25,808 nt of DNA, taken from a virus. Numbering within the stretch: the stretch's first letter is position 1; each line of letters starts with the position of its first letter. Shown here piece after piece: positions 5,318 to 12,426 of the stretch. Location: positions 1 to 25,808 of IMG/VR virus record IMGVR_UViG_3300030119_000984; one strand, written 5' to 3'. Made by a program: the position numbers and the translations under genes. The notes under the pieces were generated by a model. The model saw nothing but the letters and a program-made list of their open reading frames with translations, did no database searches and was not told the origin of the DNA.

Positions 5318-6609
5318 ACGGATACAAACTATCGGCCCGCGCGGAGGCCGCTGAAAAGCGTTATCGCACGCAGGCCATGCCCGCGAAGTCGCGCAAGGAG
5401 ATCATTGGGGGCGGTGCGCTCGCGGACTGGGCTGGTGCAAGCCGCCAGGACGGGGTGAACTTTCGCACCAATTCGGTAACGCTGGCGGAATACATGGACG
5501 CGCCTCGCGGTAACGCGCTTGGGCTGTCTGCTACATACGCCTGCGTTAACTTGCTGGCGGGCACGCAGGCATCGCTGCCGCTGATGGTGTATCGCACGGA
5601 CGAAAACGGCACCCGCACGGTTGCTCGCGACCACCCGCTGTATTTTGTCCTGCATGAAAGCCCGAACTTTGACCAGTCGGCGGTCGATTTCTGGGAGTTC
5701 ATGTGCGCCGGTATTGAGCTTCACGGCAACGGTTTTGCTGAGATTGCGCGCCGCGCCGATGGGCAGATTTATTCGCTTACGCCAATCCGGCCCGACATTG
5801 TGACGGTTCGGCGCGATGGTAACGGGGAAATCGAATATAGCTGGGCCGATGACGGCGAAACGCGCAGGCTGGGCCAGCGCGACGTGCTGCATATTCGCGG
5901 CTTCGGCGGAAGTCCGCTAGGCGGGGCATCTACCTTGTCGGTATGCCGCCAGACTTTCGCGGGTTCGCTTGCTGCCGAGCGTGCAGCCAACGGCATGTTC
6001 ACCAACGGGGCAATGCCGAGCGGCATTCTCTCGACCGACAAGACACTGACGCCCGAACAGCGAAAAGAGGCCGAGCGCCTGCTAGTCGAGAAGTTCGTCG
6101 GTGCGCTAAATGCCGGTCGCCCGATGCTGCTCGACAACGGGGTTAAGTGGGATCAGCTAACGATCTCCCCCGAGGACGCGCAGATGCTGGAAACCCGCCG
6201 CTTCGGCGTGGAGGAGATCTGCCGCGTGTTCGGCGTTCCGCCGCACATGATTGGGCACACCGAGAATAGCACAAGCTGGGGGACCGGGCTGGAGCAGCAA
6301 ACGCTGGGCTTCGTCAAGTTCACGCTGCGCCGCCGCCTGAAGCGGATCGAGCATGCGCTGGAAAAGCAGTTGCTATCACTGAGCGAGCGCCGTGCAGGCA
6401 TTCGCATCGAGTTCAATCTGGAAGGGCTTTTGCGCGGTGATAGCGCGGGTCGGGCCTCTTTCTACCAAACCATGACGCAGATGGGCGCAATGACGGTCAA
6501 CGAAGTCCGCGCGCTTGAGAACCTGCCGCCAATCGAGGGCGGCGATGTGGCGCGCGTGCAGATGCAAAACCAGCCTCTGACCGCGCAGGAGAGTGACGAT
6601 GCAGCGTAG
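5314..6609 (+). CDS. Portal protein (HK97 family)
   Basis: Forms the dodecameric ring at one capsid vertex through which DNA enters and to which the tail attaches. I place the start at ATG 5314, overlapping the terL stop; an upstream in-frame start lies inside terL without better support. The product has 431 residues, normal for HK97-type portals. Family-like segments include YACVNLLAGTQASLPLMVYR, SPNFDQSAVDFWEF, ELHGNGFAEIARR, LTPIRPDIVTVRRDGNG, DVLHIRGF and ICRVFGVPPHMIGHTENST, then a helical C-terminus (VNEVRALENLPPIEGGD). The 3' end overlaps the protease gene by 11 bases. Confidence 0.95.
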   Translation: MNGYKLSARAEAAEKRYRTQAMPAKSRKEIIGGGALADWAGASRQDGVNFRTNSVTLAEYMDAPRGNALGLSATYACVNLLAGTQASLPLMVYRTDENGTRTVARDHPLYFVLHESPNFDQSAVDFWEFMCAGIELHGNGFAEIARRADGQIYSLTPIRPDIVTVRRDGNGEIEYSWADDGETRRLGQRDVLHIRGFGGSPLGGASTLSVCRQTFAGSLAAERAANGMFTNGAMPSGILSTDKTLTPEQRKEAERLLVEKFVGALNAGRPMLLDNGVKWDQLTISPEDAQMLETRRFGVEEICRVFGVPPHMIGHTENSTSWGTGLEQQTLGFVKFTLRRRLKRIEHALEKQLLSLSERRAGIRIEFNLEGLLRGDSAGRASFYQTMTQMGAMTVNEVRALENLPPIEGGDVARVQMQNQPLTAQESDDAA

Positions 6610-7300
6610 TTCGTTCGCCTGGGAAATTAAGGGCATTGACGAGACGGGATATATCGAGGGCCTTGCCGCCGGTTATGGCAACGTGGACTTCGGCGGCGAC
6701 CGCATCCTTCCCGGCGCGTTCAGCAAGTCGCTCGACGGGCGCGCTGGCGTCCCGATGCTGCTCTTTCACGACCAGCACCGCCCGGTCGGCAAGTGGGCTG
6801 AGTTTGAAGAAAGCCCTGACGGTCTGATCGCAAAGGGCAAGATTAGCACGAAGACCCGCGATGGCGGTGAGGCTTACGAGTTGGTCAAGGATGGCGCACT
6901 TGCGGCGCTGTCAATTGGATATGACGCGACCAAGAAGCGCATGGCTGGTAAGGTCCGCGAACTGGTCGAGCTGTTCCTTCACGAGGTGTCGCTGGTGTCC
7001 ATCGGGATGAACCCGAAGGCGCTGGTCTCCGGTGTGAAGGAAATTGAGGATTCTCGCAATCGGTTGGCAGCCGGGGAACGGCTGACCGAGCGCGAGTGGG
7101 AAGGGCTTTTGAAGGACTCCTTCGGGCTTTCCAATTCGGAGGCTGAGCGCGTGGTGCGCGTTCACAATCTCCGTGCAGGTCAGGGGGAACCTGACACCAC
7201 CGAACGCGACCCGTTGGAGGCACTTTTCGCCGCCATGACGGACGCGCCGATCATCTGCGTCGATGAGAATGGAAACCAAGTCTCTTTCGACGACCTCTGA
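6599..7300 (+). CDS. Prohead protease (HK97/S78 family)
   Basis: Cleaves the capsid protein scaffold domain and itself during head maturation. I prefer ATG 6599 (GGAG 7 bases upstream) over GTG 6593, whose purines lie too close; length is then 233 residues. The fold signature is GYIEGLAAGYGNVDFGGDRI, then LLFHDQHRPVGKW (candidate catalytic His57) and ALAALSIGYDA (candidate catalytic Ser105), and HEVSLVSIGMNPKA (a usual end of the protease core). About 80 further residues (from ~150) form a helical, charged tail that is probably removed on maturation. It follows the portal and precedes the capsid gene, as in HK97. Confidence 0.92.
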   Translation: MQRSSFAWEIKGIDETGYIEGLAAGYGNVDFGGDRILPGAFSKSLDGRAGVPMLLFHDQHRPVGKWAEFEESPDGLIAKGKISTKTRDGGEAYELVKDGALAALSIGYDATKKRMAGKVRELVELFLHEVSLVSIGMNPKALVSGVKEIEDSRNRLAAGERLTEREWEGLLKDSFGLSNSEAERVVRVHNLRAGQGEPDTTERDPLEALFAAMTDAPIICVDENGNQVSFDDL

Positions 7301-7314
7301 CAAGGAAATACCAC

Positions 7315-8541
7315 ATGACGACTGAAACGAAGTCGGTTGCGGAAGTCGCAGCCGAAACCAAGAAGCTGTTCGAAGAACGTTTCGACAACCTCAAGGCTCT
7401 GGCCGAAGAAGCTGTCGGCAAGGCGGACAACGGCGAAAAGCTGTCCAACTCCATCAAGGAACTGGCTGACCAGGCGCTGACCGGCGTTAACGAAGCCAAG
7501 AGCCGCATGGACGAAATGGAACAGAAGATGGAAGCGCGCATGAAGCGTGCCCATTCGGAAGCCAAGTCGCTCGGCGCACAGGTTCTGGAGAACGATGGCG
7601 TCAAGGCCATGATGGCTGCTGGCAAGGGCCGCGTGTCGGTCGATGTGGACAGCAAGGCGATTATCTCGGGCCTGACCACCGATGCCAATGGCTCTGCTGG
7701 CGATCTGGTTGTCGAGCAGCGCGTGGGCCTCGTCCCCGGCGTTGAGCGCCGCCTGACCATCCGCGATCTGCTGATGCCGGGTCGGACTTCGAGTTCCTCG
7801 ATCCAGTATCCGAAGGAAACCGGCTTCACGAACTCGGCTGACACCCACACGGAAACCGCTGGCACCGCCAAGCCGCAGTCGGAACTCAAGTTCGACCTTG
7901 TTACGTCGAACGTGACCACGATTGCCCACTGGGTTCAGGCAACGCGCCAGATCCTCGATGACGCTCCGATGCTTCAGAGCTACATCGACGGACGCCTTCG
8001 CTACGGCCTTAAGCTGGTCGAAGAAGATCAGCTTCTGAACGGCGGCGGCACCGGCACCGATCTGAACGGCATCTACACGCAGGCGACCGCCTCGACGGCC
8101 AATCTTGCCGTTGTGGACGCGCCCACGAAGATCGACGTTCTGCGCTACGCCATGCTCCAGGCTTCGCTTGCCGAGTTCCCGGCAAACGGTGTGGTTATCA
8201 ACCCTATCGACTGGGCGGGCATCGAAACCGAGAAGGATACCGCTGGTGCCTACATCATCGGTAACCCGCAGGACTCGGCTCAGCCGCGCATCTGGGGACT
8301 TCCGGTGGTCGCTACGCAGGCGATGACGGTGGACAAGTTCCTCGTCGGTTCGTTCGGCATGGGCGCGCAGATTTTCGACCGCAGCGATGCGAGCGTGGAA
8401 ATCTCGACCGAGGACAGCGACAACTTCCGCAAGAACCTTGTGACGATCCTGTGCGAAGAGCGTCTTGCTCTCGCCGTGTATCGCCCCGAGGCCTTCGTGA
8501 AGGGCGACTTCTCGGATCAGATTACCGATCTGACCTCGTAA
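7315..8541 (+). CDS. Major capsid protein (HK97 fold)
   Basis: Builds the icosahedral shell. 408 residues. Residues 1 to ~104 are a Lys/Glu/Ala-rich coiled coil matching the delta (scaffold) domain of HK97 gp5, which the protease removes. From about 125 the mature domain begins (DANGSAGDLVVEQRVG), with RLTIRDLLMPGRTSSSSIQY, the E-loop stretch, ATRQILDDAPMLQSYIDGRL, NGVVINPIDWAGIE, IWGLPVVATQAM and a C-terminal TILCEERLALAVYRPEAF. AAGGA lies upstream of the ATG. A terminator follows within 10 bases. Codon use is somewhat richer in C-ending preferred codons than in its neighbours, as expected for a highly expressed gene. Confidence 0.95.
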   Translation: MTTETKSVAEVAAETKKLFEERFDNLKALAEEAVGKADNGEKLSNSIKELADQALTGVNEAKSRMDEMEQKMEARMKRAHSEAKSLGAQVLENDGVKAMMAAGKGRVSVDVDSKAIISGLTTDANGSAGDLVVEQRVGLVPGVERRLTIRDLLMPGRTSSSSIQYPKETGFTNSADTHTETAGTAKPQSELKFDLVTSNVTTIAHWVQATRQILDDAPMLQSYIDGRLRYGLKLVEEDQLLNGGGTGTDLNGIYTQATASTANLAVVDAPTKIDVLRYAMLQASLAEFPANGVVINPIDWAGIETEKDTAGAYIIGNPQDSAQPRIWGLPVVATQAMTVDKFLVGSFGMGAQIFDRSDASVEISTEDSDNFRKNLVTILCEERLALAVYRPEAFVKGDFSDQITDLTS

Positions 8542-8549
8542 CATTGGAA

Positions 8550-8577
8550 GGGGTGGCTTTCGGGTCGCCCCTTTTCT
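8550..8577 (+). terminator. Intra-operon terminator after the capsid gene
   Basis: GGGGTGGC (8550-8557) pairs with GTCGCCCC (8564-8571) with two G-T wobbles and a TTTCGG loop, followed by TTTTCT. It probably ends part of the transcripts after the capsid gene, lowering expression of downstream connector genes; the same operon continues beyond it with no obvious new promoter. Confidence 0.75.
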
Positions 8578-8615
8578 CAAGCCCTGTGCGCAGGGTTTCA
8601 GAAAGGAGTAAGCCA

Positions 8616-8957
8616 ATGGCCCGCAATTCTCGTTACACCACGGCAGGACGTAGGGCGGCTTCGCGCGCTGCGGATGCTGTCGCAAAGCTTCCAGTCAACT
8701 CGGTGGCCCCGGCCATCACCGGCACGGAAACCGAAGGCGAAGACCTGTCCTGTTCGTCGGGCACATGGTCGAACACGCCTTCCTATTCTCGCATCTGGAA
8801 GCGCGACGGCGTGGCTATCGCTGGCGAAACCGGCGCTACCTATACGCTGACTTCGGACGATGTTGGAGCGGTTATCTCTGCTTCGGTGGTCGCCACGAAT
8901 GACGGTGTGCAGGCGGTGGCCGAAGCCGCTGCGACTGGCGAGATTGCGGCAGCCTAA
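8616..8957 (+). CDS. Ig-like head decoration protein (probable)
   Basis: 113 residues. After a basic N-terminal stretch (MARNSRYTTAGRRAASRAAD), residues ~33-105 show the recurrent bacterial/phage Ig-like domain pattern: ITGTETEGEDLSCSSGTWSN, IWKRDGVAIAGET, ATYTLTSDDVGAVISASVVA. Such domains commonly decorate phage capsids or tails and are thought to bind surfaces weakly. Position directly after the major capsid gene suggests a head decoration role. AAAGGAG sits 8 bases before the ATG, one of the best ribosome binding sites in the window. The frame is open upstream into the capsid gene, but the site fixes the start at 8616. Confidence 0.75.
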   Translation: MARNSRYTTAGRRAASRAADAVAKLPVNSVAPAITGTETEGEDLSCSSGTWSNTPSYSRIWKRDGVAIAGETGATYTLTSDDVGAVISASVVATNDGVQAVAEAAATGEIAAA

Positions 8958-9448
8958 TGGCCGTGGATCTCGCCCTCGCCAAGCAGCACCTACGGGTTTT
9001 GCATGATGACGAAGACGCATTGATCGCGCAGTATCTGGCTGCGGCGATTGCGTGGGTGGAGAACTACACCGGCAAGCTAATGACGCGGCGCGAGGTCGAG
9101 CAAGAAGCGTCGGCGTTTGGCGACTACCTCCCGCTATTCTATGGTCCGAACCCGGCAACGTTGGAAATCGCTTACACCGATAGCGACGATGCGCCGCAGA
9201 CGGTAACTGACGCGAAGATCGTCCAGGCGCGGGCTTATCCAGCATCCTCTTGGCCGAGCATCGCAGACGATGCGCCTGTGACGCTGACCTATACGGCGGG
9301 CTATGCAACCACGCCTGCGGATCTCGACAGCGCCGTTCTACTGCTTGTGGGTGAGTTCTACGATAACCGAGAGGCTGGCGAGGCTGCACCGGCTGTTACG
9401 ATGGCGGTGGAGGCCCTGTGCCGCCCCTACCGGAGTTTGATGGTGTGA
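8957..9448 (+). CDS. Head-tail connector (gp6-like)
   Basis: 163-residue member of the HK97 gp6/SPP1 gp15-type adaptor family, which docks under the portal as a ring. The N-terminus VDLALAKQHLRVLHDDEDAL, followed by IAQYLAAAIAWVENYTGKL, is the family's usual helical start. A strand-rich middle (VTLTYTAGY) and a C-terminal helical stretch (LDSAVLLLVGEFYDNREAGE) complete it. The ATG shares a base with the preceding stop (TAATG), and its 3' end overlaps the next gene. Length and order after the capsid and decoration genes agree with the call. Confidence 0.88.
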   Translation: MAVDLALAKQHLRVLHDDEDALIAQYLAAAIAWVENYTGKLMTRREVEQEASAFGDYLPLFYGPNPATLEIAYTDSDDAPQTVTDAKIVQARAYPASSWPSIADDAPVTLTYTAGYATTPADLDSAVLLLVGEFYDNREAGEAAPAVTMAVEALCRPYRSLMV

Positions 9449-9768
9449 CCGCAGGACGTAGGAGCGAGCTTGTCACGCTGGAGCGGTTTACCTCGACCCA
9501 GAACAGCTACGGCGAAGAGGTCGAGACTTGGGCTGCTATCGGGCAGGAATATGCGGCGGTTTACTACGGCAAGGGAAGCGAGCGTCGGCAGGCTGCTATG
9601 GAGCAGGGAAGCCAGCCCGCTAACTTCCAATTCCTATCGAACGCGCAGACGCGGGGCCTGACGTTAAAGGACCGGATCGAGCATAACGGGGTCTGGGATA
9701 TTGTCGGAATAAGCCCCGATACGCCCGAGCGCGGTTTGCTGGAGGTTACGGCAGTTCGCGCAGCCTAG
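9445..9768 (+). CDS. Head closure / head-tail joining protein
   Basis: 107-residue SPP1 gp16/HK97 gp7-like protein that plugs the connector and joins the tail. The start is set at GTG 9445, overlapping the previous stop (GTGA), with GGAG about 9 bases upstream; GTG 9418 would add nine residues. Motifs: TAGRRSELVTLERFTSTQNS, then EEVETWAAIGQEYAAVYYG, and KDRIEHNGVWDIVGISPDTP near the C-terminus, all characteristic of the joining family. Its stop codon overlaps the stop of the opposite-strand lipoprotein gene (shared CTAG). Confidence 0.85.
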   Translation: MTAGRRSELVTLERFTSTQNSYGEEVETWAAIGQEYAAVYYGKGSERRQAAMEQGSQPANFQFLSNAQTRGLTLKDRIEHNGVWDIVGISPDTPERGLLEVTAVRAA

Positions 9769-10082
9769 GCCACACACTGCTTCCAAGCCGCACCGATAGT
9801 CCCGAAGGCGCGGCGATATTCAACGCGGCTGCCATCCCCATCGGGCCAGATCGTAAAGGCGAGAGACACGCCGCCATAACCGTTCTTGATGAGAACGACC
9901 TTTGATCCATCGTCGCGGTCCATCGCGGGGGTGTTGTTCTTGTTCGCAAGACAGAACGCCACTTCGTTCGGGCTGCTGTCCGTAAAGAACACTTGTTCCG
10001 GCGCTTCGCTGAGAACGGTTTGCGTGGAAGCGCAGGCCGAAAGGCTGACGGCGGCGAATAGTGCGAGTGCGGTTCTTTTCAT
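9765..10082 (-). CDS. Opposite-strand lipoprotein (probable moron)
   Basis: 105 residues on the strand opposite to all surrounding structural genes. A classic lipoprotein signal peptide is visible: MKRTALALFAAVSLSACAST with lipobox LSAC (Cys17). The mature part is small, with charged and Gly-rich segments (AMDRDDGSKVVLIKNGYGG, SLAFTIWPDGDGSRVEYRR) and one further conserved-looking Cys pair (AFCLAN, KQCVA). It would be membrane-anchored in the periplasm. It sits between head-closure and neck genes, converging with the first. Phage lipoproteins with this setting often block superinfection or alter the lysogen's envelope; that is inference. No good ribosome binding site is seen. Confidence 0.75.
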   Translation of the reverse strand: MKRTALALFAAVSLSACASTQTVLSEAPEQVFFTDSSPNEVAFCLANKNNTPAMDRDDGSKVVLIKNGYGGVSLAFTIWPDGDGSRVEYRRAFGTIGAAWKQCVA

Positions 10083-10090
10083 GGCCCAGC

Positions 10091-10119
10091 AATAGCGGCC
10101 AAGTTTAGCAAAAAGTCAA
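10091..10119 (-). promoter_or_regulatory. Candidate promoter of the opposite-strand lipoprotein gene
   Basis: Minus strand TTGACT (10119-10114), 17 bases, GCTATT (10096-10091; 3 of 6). A start point would fall within a few bases of the ATG at 10082, implying a nearly leaderless message, which agrees with the missing ribosome binding site. Weak on its own. Confidence 0.3.
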
Positions 10120-10130
10120 GGGGTGCGGCA

Positions 10131-10592
10131 ATGAAGTTCAGCACCAAGACAACGGGCTTTGAGGGCCTAGAAGGCATGCTCATCGAGTTGGAGCAGTTCA
10201 GCGGGCGCACGACCACCGGCAAGAACGCGGTTCAGCGCGGGCTTAAAAAGGCAATGAAGCACGTCGAGGACAAGGCAAAGTCGCTTGTCGCGGTGGACGA
10301 AGGCGACCTGCGTGACAGCATCACGACGAAGAAGGAGCGGGCCAAGCGCCAACGCGGTTCGGCAAAGTTCGCTCGGCAGACCGGCGTTTCGATGCTGACC
10401 GGCCCCACCGGCAAGCCCGAGGGCGGCAATCCAGCTTGGCAGGAGTTCGGCACAGTCAAGATGACGCCGCAGCCGTATATGCGCCCCGCTGCGGATAGCC
10501 AAGCAGACAAGGTGATCGCGGACGTAGCGAAAGAGCTGCAGGACGCGGTGAAGAAGTCGGTCGCACGCGCACGCAAGAAGGCGGGGAAGTAA
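10131..10592 (+). CDS. HK97 gp10-like neck/tail completion protein
   Basis: 153 residues. Matches the gp10 family of head-tail/neck proteins: an N-terminal helical half (AVQRGLKKAMKHVEDKAKS), the family-like GDLRDSITTKKERAKRQRG, then NPAWQEFGTVKMTPQPYMRP (the usual 'xxxEFGTxxMxxxPxMRPA' region) and a Lys/Ala-rich C-terminal helix. AAGGGG lies upstream of the ATG. It resumes the + strand operon after the lipoprotein gene and is followed with no gap by the tail terminator gene. Confidence 0.88.
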   Translation: MKFSTKTTGFEGLEGMLIELEQFSGRTTTGKNAVQRGLKKAMKHVEDKAKSLVAVDEGDLRDSITTKKERAKRQRGSAKFARQTGVSMLTGPTGKPEGGNPAWQEFGTVKMTPQPYMRPAADSQADKVIADVAKELQDAVKKSVARARKKAGK

Positions 10593-10988
10593 ATGGCAGA
10601 CCTGCAAAGCGCGCTGTTTTCGCGCCTGACCACTGCGCTTTCGGGCACCATCGGAACCCGCGCCTACTGGTCGAAAGTCCCGCAAGGTGCGGCAATGCCG
10701 TATCTGCGCCTGTCCACGATCAGCGACGAGCGCCCACAGCACCTTGGGGGATATGACGAAAGCCGCATCACCCGCGTGCAGGTGGATGTGTTCTCGCGCT
10801 CCTACGCGGAAGCGCGGGCGATCTCGGAAAGCATCATTAGCGCAGTAGCGCAGCCCGCCACGGTCGCGGGCGTAAAGTTTGGTCGCACGAAGGCGGAAGG
10901 CCCGCGCGACCTTGGGGAAGACGTTGAAGGCGTCGGATTTGTGCATCGGCTCAGTCTTGACCTGCTGGCCGAGCATTCACTGGCATAA
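10593..10988 (+). CDS. Tail terminator protein (DUF3168-like)
   Basis: 131 residues. Caps the tail tube and joins it to the neck. Family-like features are LQSALFSRLTTALSGTIGTR at the N-terminus, MPYLRLSTISDERPQ, ITRVQVDVFSRSYAEARAIS (the diagnostic 'QVDVFS' strand followed by a helix) and a C-terminal VHRLSLDLLAEH strand. The start abuts the preceding stop. Order (gp10-like, terminator, tube) is standard for HK97-like siphophages. Confidence 0.88.
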   Translation: MADLQSALFSRLTTALSGTIGTRAYWSKVPQGAAMPYLRLSTISDERPQHLGGYDESRITRVQVDVFSRSYAEARAISESIISAVAQPATVAGVKFGRTKAEGPRDLGEDVEGVGFVHRLSLDLLAEHSLA

Positions 10989-11006
10989 GGTCCACGGAGT
11001 AACACA

Positions 11007-11465
11007 ATGGCTGAAACGCAAGAACCTAGCACCGGCTGGGGCGGCGAGTTCTGGCTGAGCACCGATGAAACTGCGGGGAACGCGGTGGAGCTTGTCCAGG
11101 TTCTCAACTTCCAGATCCCTGAAGTAACGGTGGAGCAGGTGGAGACCACTCATCTGAAGAGCCCGAACCAGTTTCGCGAGTTTATCGACGCGCTTGCCGA
11201 AGGTGGCGAGGTCGAGATACCTTTTAACTTCCGCCCCGGTTCGGACACCGACGAGATGCTTGATGATTGGGAAGCGGCGCGCGGGAAGCGTTACGCCCAC
11301 TTCAACGTCCCTATTGGCGGCACTCCGGTGAAGACCTACAGCGGCACCTTTAGCTTTGCCGGTTACAATCGCGGCACGATTCAGCCCGGTGAGAAGATGG
11401 AAGCCTCACTGCGCGTGAAGCTGTCCGGCCCTCTGACTACTGCCGCCTATTCGGCTCCGGCATAA
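11007..11465 (+). CDS. Major tail tube protein
   Basis: 152 residues, polymerises into the hexameric tail tube. The N-terminus begins with a flexible stretch (AETQEPSTGWGGEFWLSTDE), then LVQVLNFQIPEVTVEQVETT, HLKSPNQFREFIDALAEGGE and VEIPFNFRPGSDTDEMLDDW, ending in a strand-rich Ig-free tube domain (YSGTFSFAGYNRGTIQPGEK). ACGGAGT precedes the ATG. It lies directly before the tail assembly chaperones, with which it shares TAATG, the usual order. Confidence 0.88.
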   Translation: MAETQEPSTGWGGEFWLSTDETAGNAVELVQVLNFQIPEVTVEQVETTHLKSPNQFREFIDALAEGGEVEIPFNFRPGSDTDEMLDDWEAARGKRYAHFNVPIGGTPVKTYSGTFSFAGYNRGTIQPGEKMEASLRVKLSGPLTTAAYSAPA

Positions 11466-11842
11466 TGGCGAACGCAATCAAAGGCGAAACCCCGCTCGTC
11501 CTTAGCGACGGGCGGGAGTTCACTCTCGTTCTCGACATGGAAGCTCTTGTCGAAGCGGAAGGCATCTACGGCAAGCCGCTGGCTAAACTGATGGGCGAAG
11601 CTGCGGCGGGCTTCATGGGCGCGACGGCTGCACTGTTGCAGGGTGCGGCTTCGCGCAATCATGCCATGAACCGCAGCGAGGCGCTGGAGATACTGCGCGT
11701 CGATGGCGAGGCCGTGGCTGAAGCGTTGGCCAAGGCAAGCGAAGCGGCATTCCCCGATGAGGACAAGTCGGGAAACGCAAAAGCGCCCGCGAAGAAGCGG
11801 GCTGGGAAAGCCTCTGGTCGCAGTGGTGCGAAGCAGGGTTAG
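11465..11842 (+). CDS. Tail assembly chaperone G (GTA gp10-like)
   Basis: 125 residues, the non-shifted product of the tail chaperone pair. The N-terminus GETPLVLSDGREFTLVLDME, with an ALVEAEGIYGKPLAKLM helix, matches the chaperone family found in alphaproteobacterial phages and gene transfer agents (TAC_11 type). The C-terminus from ~100 is a Lys/Ala/Gly-rich disordered tail (NAKAPAKKRAGKASG), encoded downstream of the slippery site and therefore dispensable in the fused product. Chaperones coat the tape measure during tail assembly. It starts at the tube gene's stop (TAATG). Confidence 0.85.
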   Translation: MANAIKGETPLVLSDGREFTLVLDMEALVEAEGIYGKPLAKLMGEAAAGFMGATAALLQGAASRNHAMNRSEALEILRVDGEAVAEALAKASEAAFPDEDKSGNAKAPAKKRAGKASGRSGAKQG

Positions 11843-12123
11843 AGCCTGACGCATTCTGGAGGGCAACCCCGCGCACCTTTGCGCTGATCGTCAGCGCACG
11901 AATGAAGGCGACGGGCGACCTCGCCACGATGATCGGTTGGAGTTCCGAGCGGTTCGCGCGGACCCAGAAGGTCAAATCGCTGGGGGAATATCTCCAGCCA
12001 CCGAAGGGCCAGCAGCAGCAGTGGGACGAAGACGCCCGCAAGCTGATCGCGATGTTCGACAACATCGCAGCTAAGCAGTCCGAGGGGGACACTAAGAGCC
12101 AATCCGACGCCCCTTCACCTTAG
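11465..12123 (+). CDS. Tail assembly chaperone GT fusion made by -1 frameshift
   Basis: Predicted joined product: residues 1-104 as in G, then a -1 slip at 11776 and 115 residues in the other frame, about 219 in all. The -1 frame is open from 11761 to 12123. The added T domain carries an EPDAFWRATPRTFALIVSAR segment, resembling GTA-type TAC proteins (short helical, 'FWR.TPR..AL'), then QKVKSLGEYLQPPKGQQQQW. The downstream frame also contains ATG 11902, but no ribosome binding site precedes it and it would cut the conserved motif. In lambda the equivalent G-T fusion recruits the tube protein to the tape measure. Confidence 0.8.
11770..11802 (+). promoter_or_regulatory. Programmed -1 ribosomal frameshift signal
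   Basis: The heptamer GGGAAAC (11770-11776) is in the correct phase (TCG GGA AAC) and fits X XXY YYZ. After an 8-base spacer comes a perfect 6-bp hairpin, GCCCGC (11785-11790) and GCGGGC (11797-11802), loop GAAGAA. Lambda uses GGGAAAG for its G-T shift. The overlap of the two open frames (11761-11842) contains this site. Confidence 0.85.
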
Positions 12124-12382
12124 CGCGGACGCAAGGGGTTGCGACGGTCCAGTCCACAAACCGGCCTCGCTTCCCCTTCGTCATGCACGCGGCCAGTTCG
12201 GAGCGGGGCAAGTTAAATCCGGCCATCATGGTCGCGAAGTGGCCGAGTTCCTTCCGCTGCTTTGCAACACAAGCCGAACCGCCATCAATCGACCGACAGT
12301 AGGTTCCAATATCCGCCCGCGCTTTCGCAAACGGGTCGCCATTCTGTGCCGCCAGTATCAGCGCCGCACTCATCAACAACAT
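12092..12382 (-). CDS. Opposite-strand small secreted four-cysteine protein (probable moron)
   Basis: 96 residues on the minus strand between chaperone and tape measure genes. An N-terminal hydrophobic stretch (MLLMSAALILAAQNGDP) resembles a short signal peptide, though it has no positive n-region. The rest carries four Cys (29, 38, 66, 84), compatible with two disulfides, and a basic C-terminus (VRAKVKGRRIGS), so a periplasmic role is likely. AAAGGAG lies 7 bases before the ATG, a strong ribosome binding site. The stop lies inside the end of the GT chaperone ORF (32-base convergent overlap). Family unknown; envelope modification, inhibitor or exclusion functions are possible. Confidence 0.75.
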   Translation of the reverse strand: MLLMSAALILAAQNGDPFAKARADIGTYCRSIDGGSACVAKQRKELGHFATMMAGFNLPRSELAACMTKGKRGRFVDWTVATPCVRAKVKGRRIGS

Positions 12383-12385
12383 AAC

Positions 12386-12405
12386 GCAGCTCCTTTAAGG
12401 GCTGC
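12386..12405 (-). promoter_or_regulatory. Hairpin around the ribosome binding site of the secreted protein gene
   Basis: GCAGC/GCTGC arms (12386-12390 and 12401-12405) enclose the AAAGGAG of the minus-strand gene. Folded in the message it would partly hide the binding site. TACAGT (about 12411-12406, minus) just upstream could be its -10, but no clear -35 is seen. Confidence 0.3.
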
Positions 12406-12426
12406 ACTGTAGCATGGAGGCCGCAC

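Noticed and set aside
7180-8685. 501-residue minus-strand ORF across the capsid gene
   Set aside because: A long shadow caused by biased codon use in the capsid gene; Arg/His/Val-rich composition and no start signal.
11902-12123. Independent 73-residue gene starting at ATG 11902
   Set aside because: No ribosome binding site, and the open frame continues upstream to 11761 with the chaperone motif; the frameshift explains it better.
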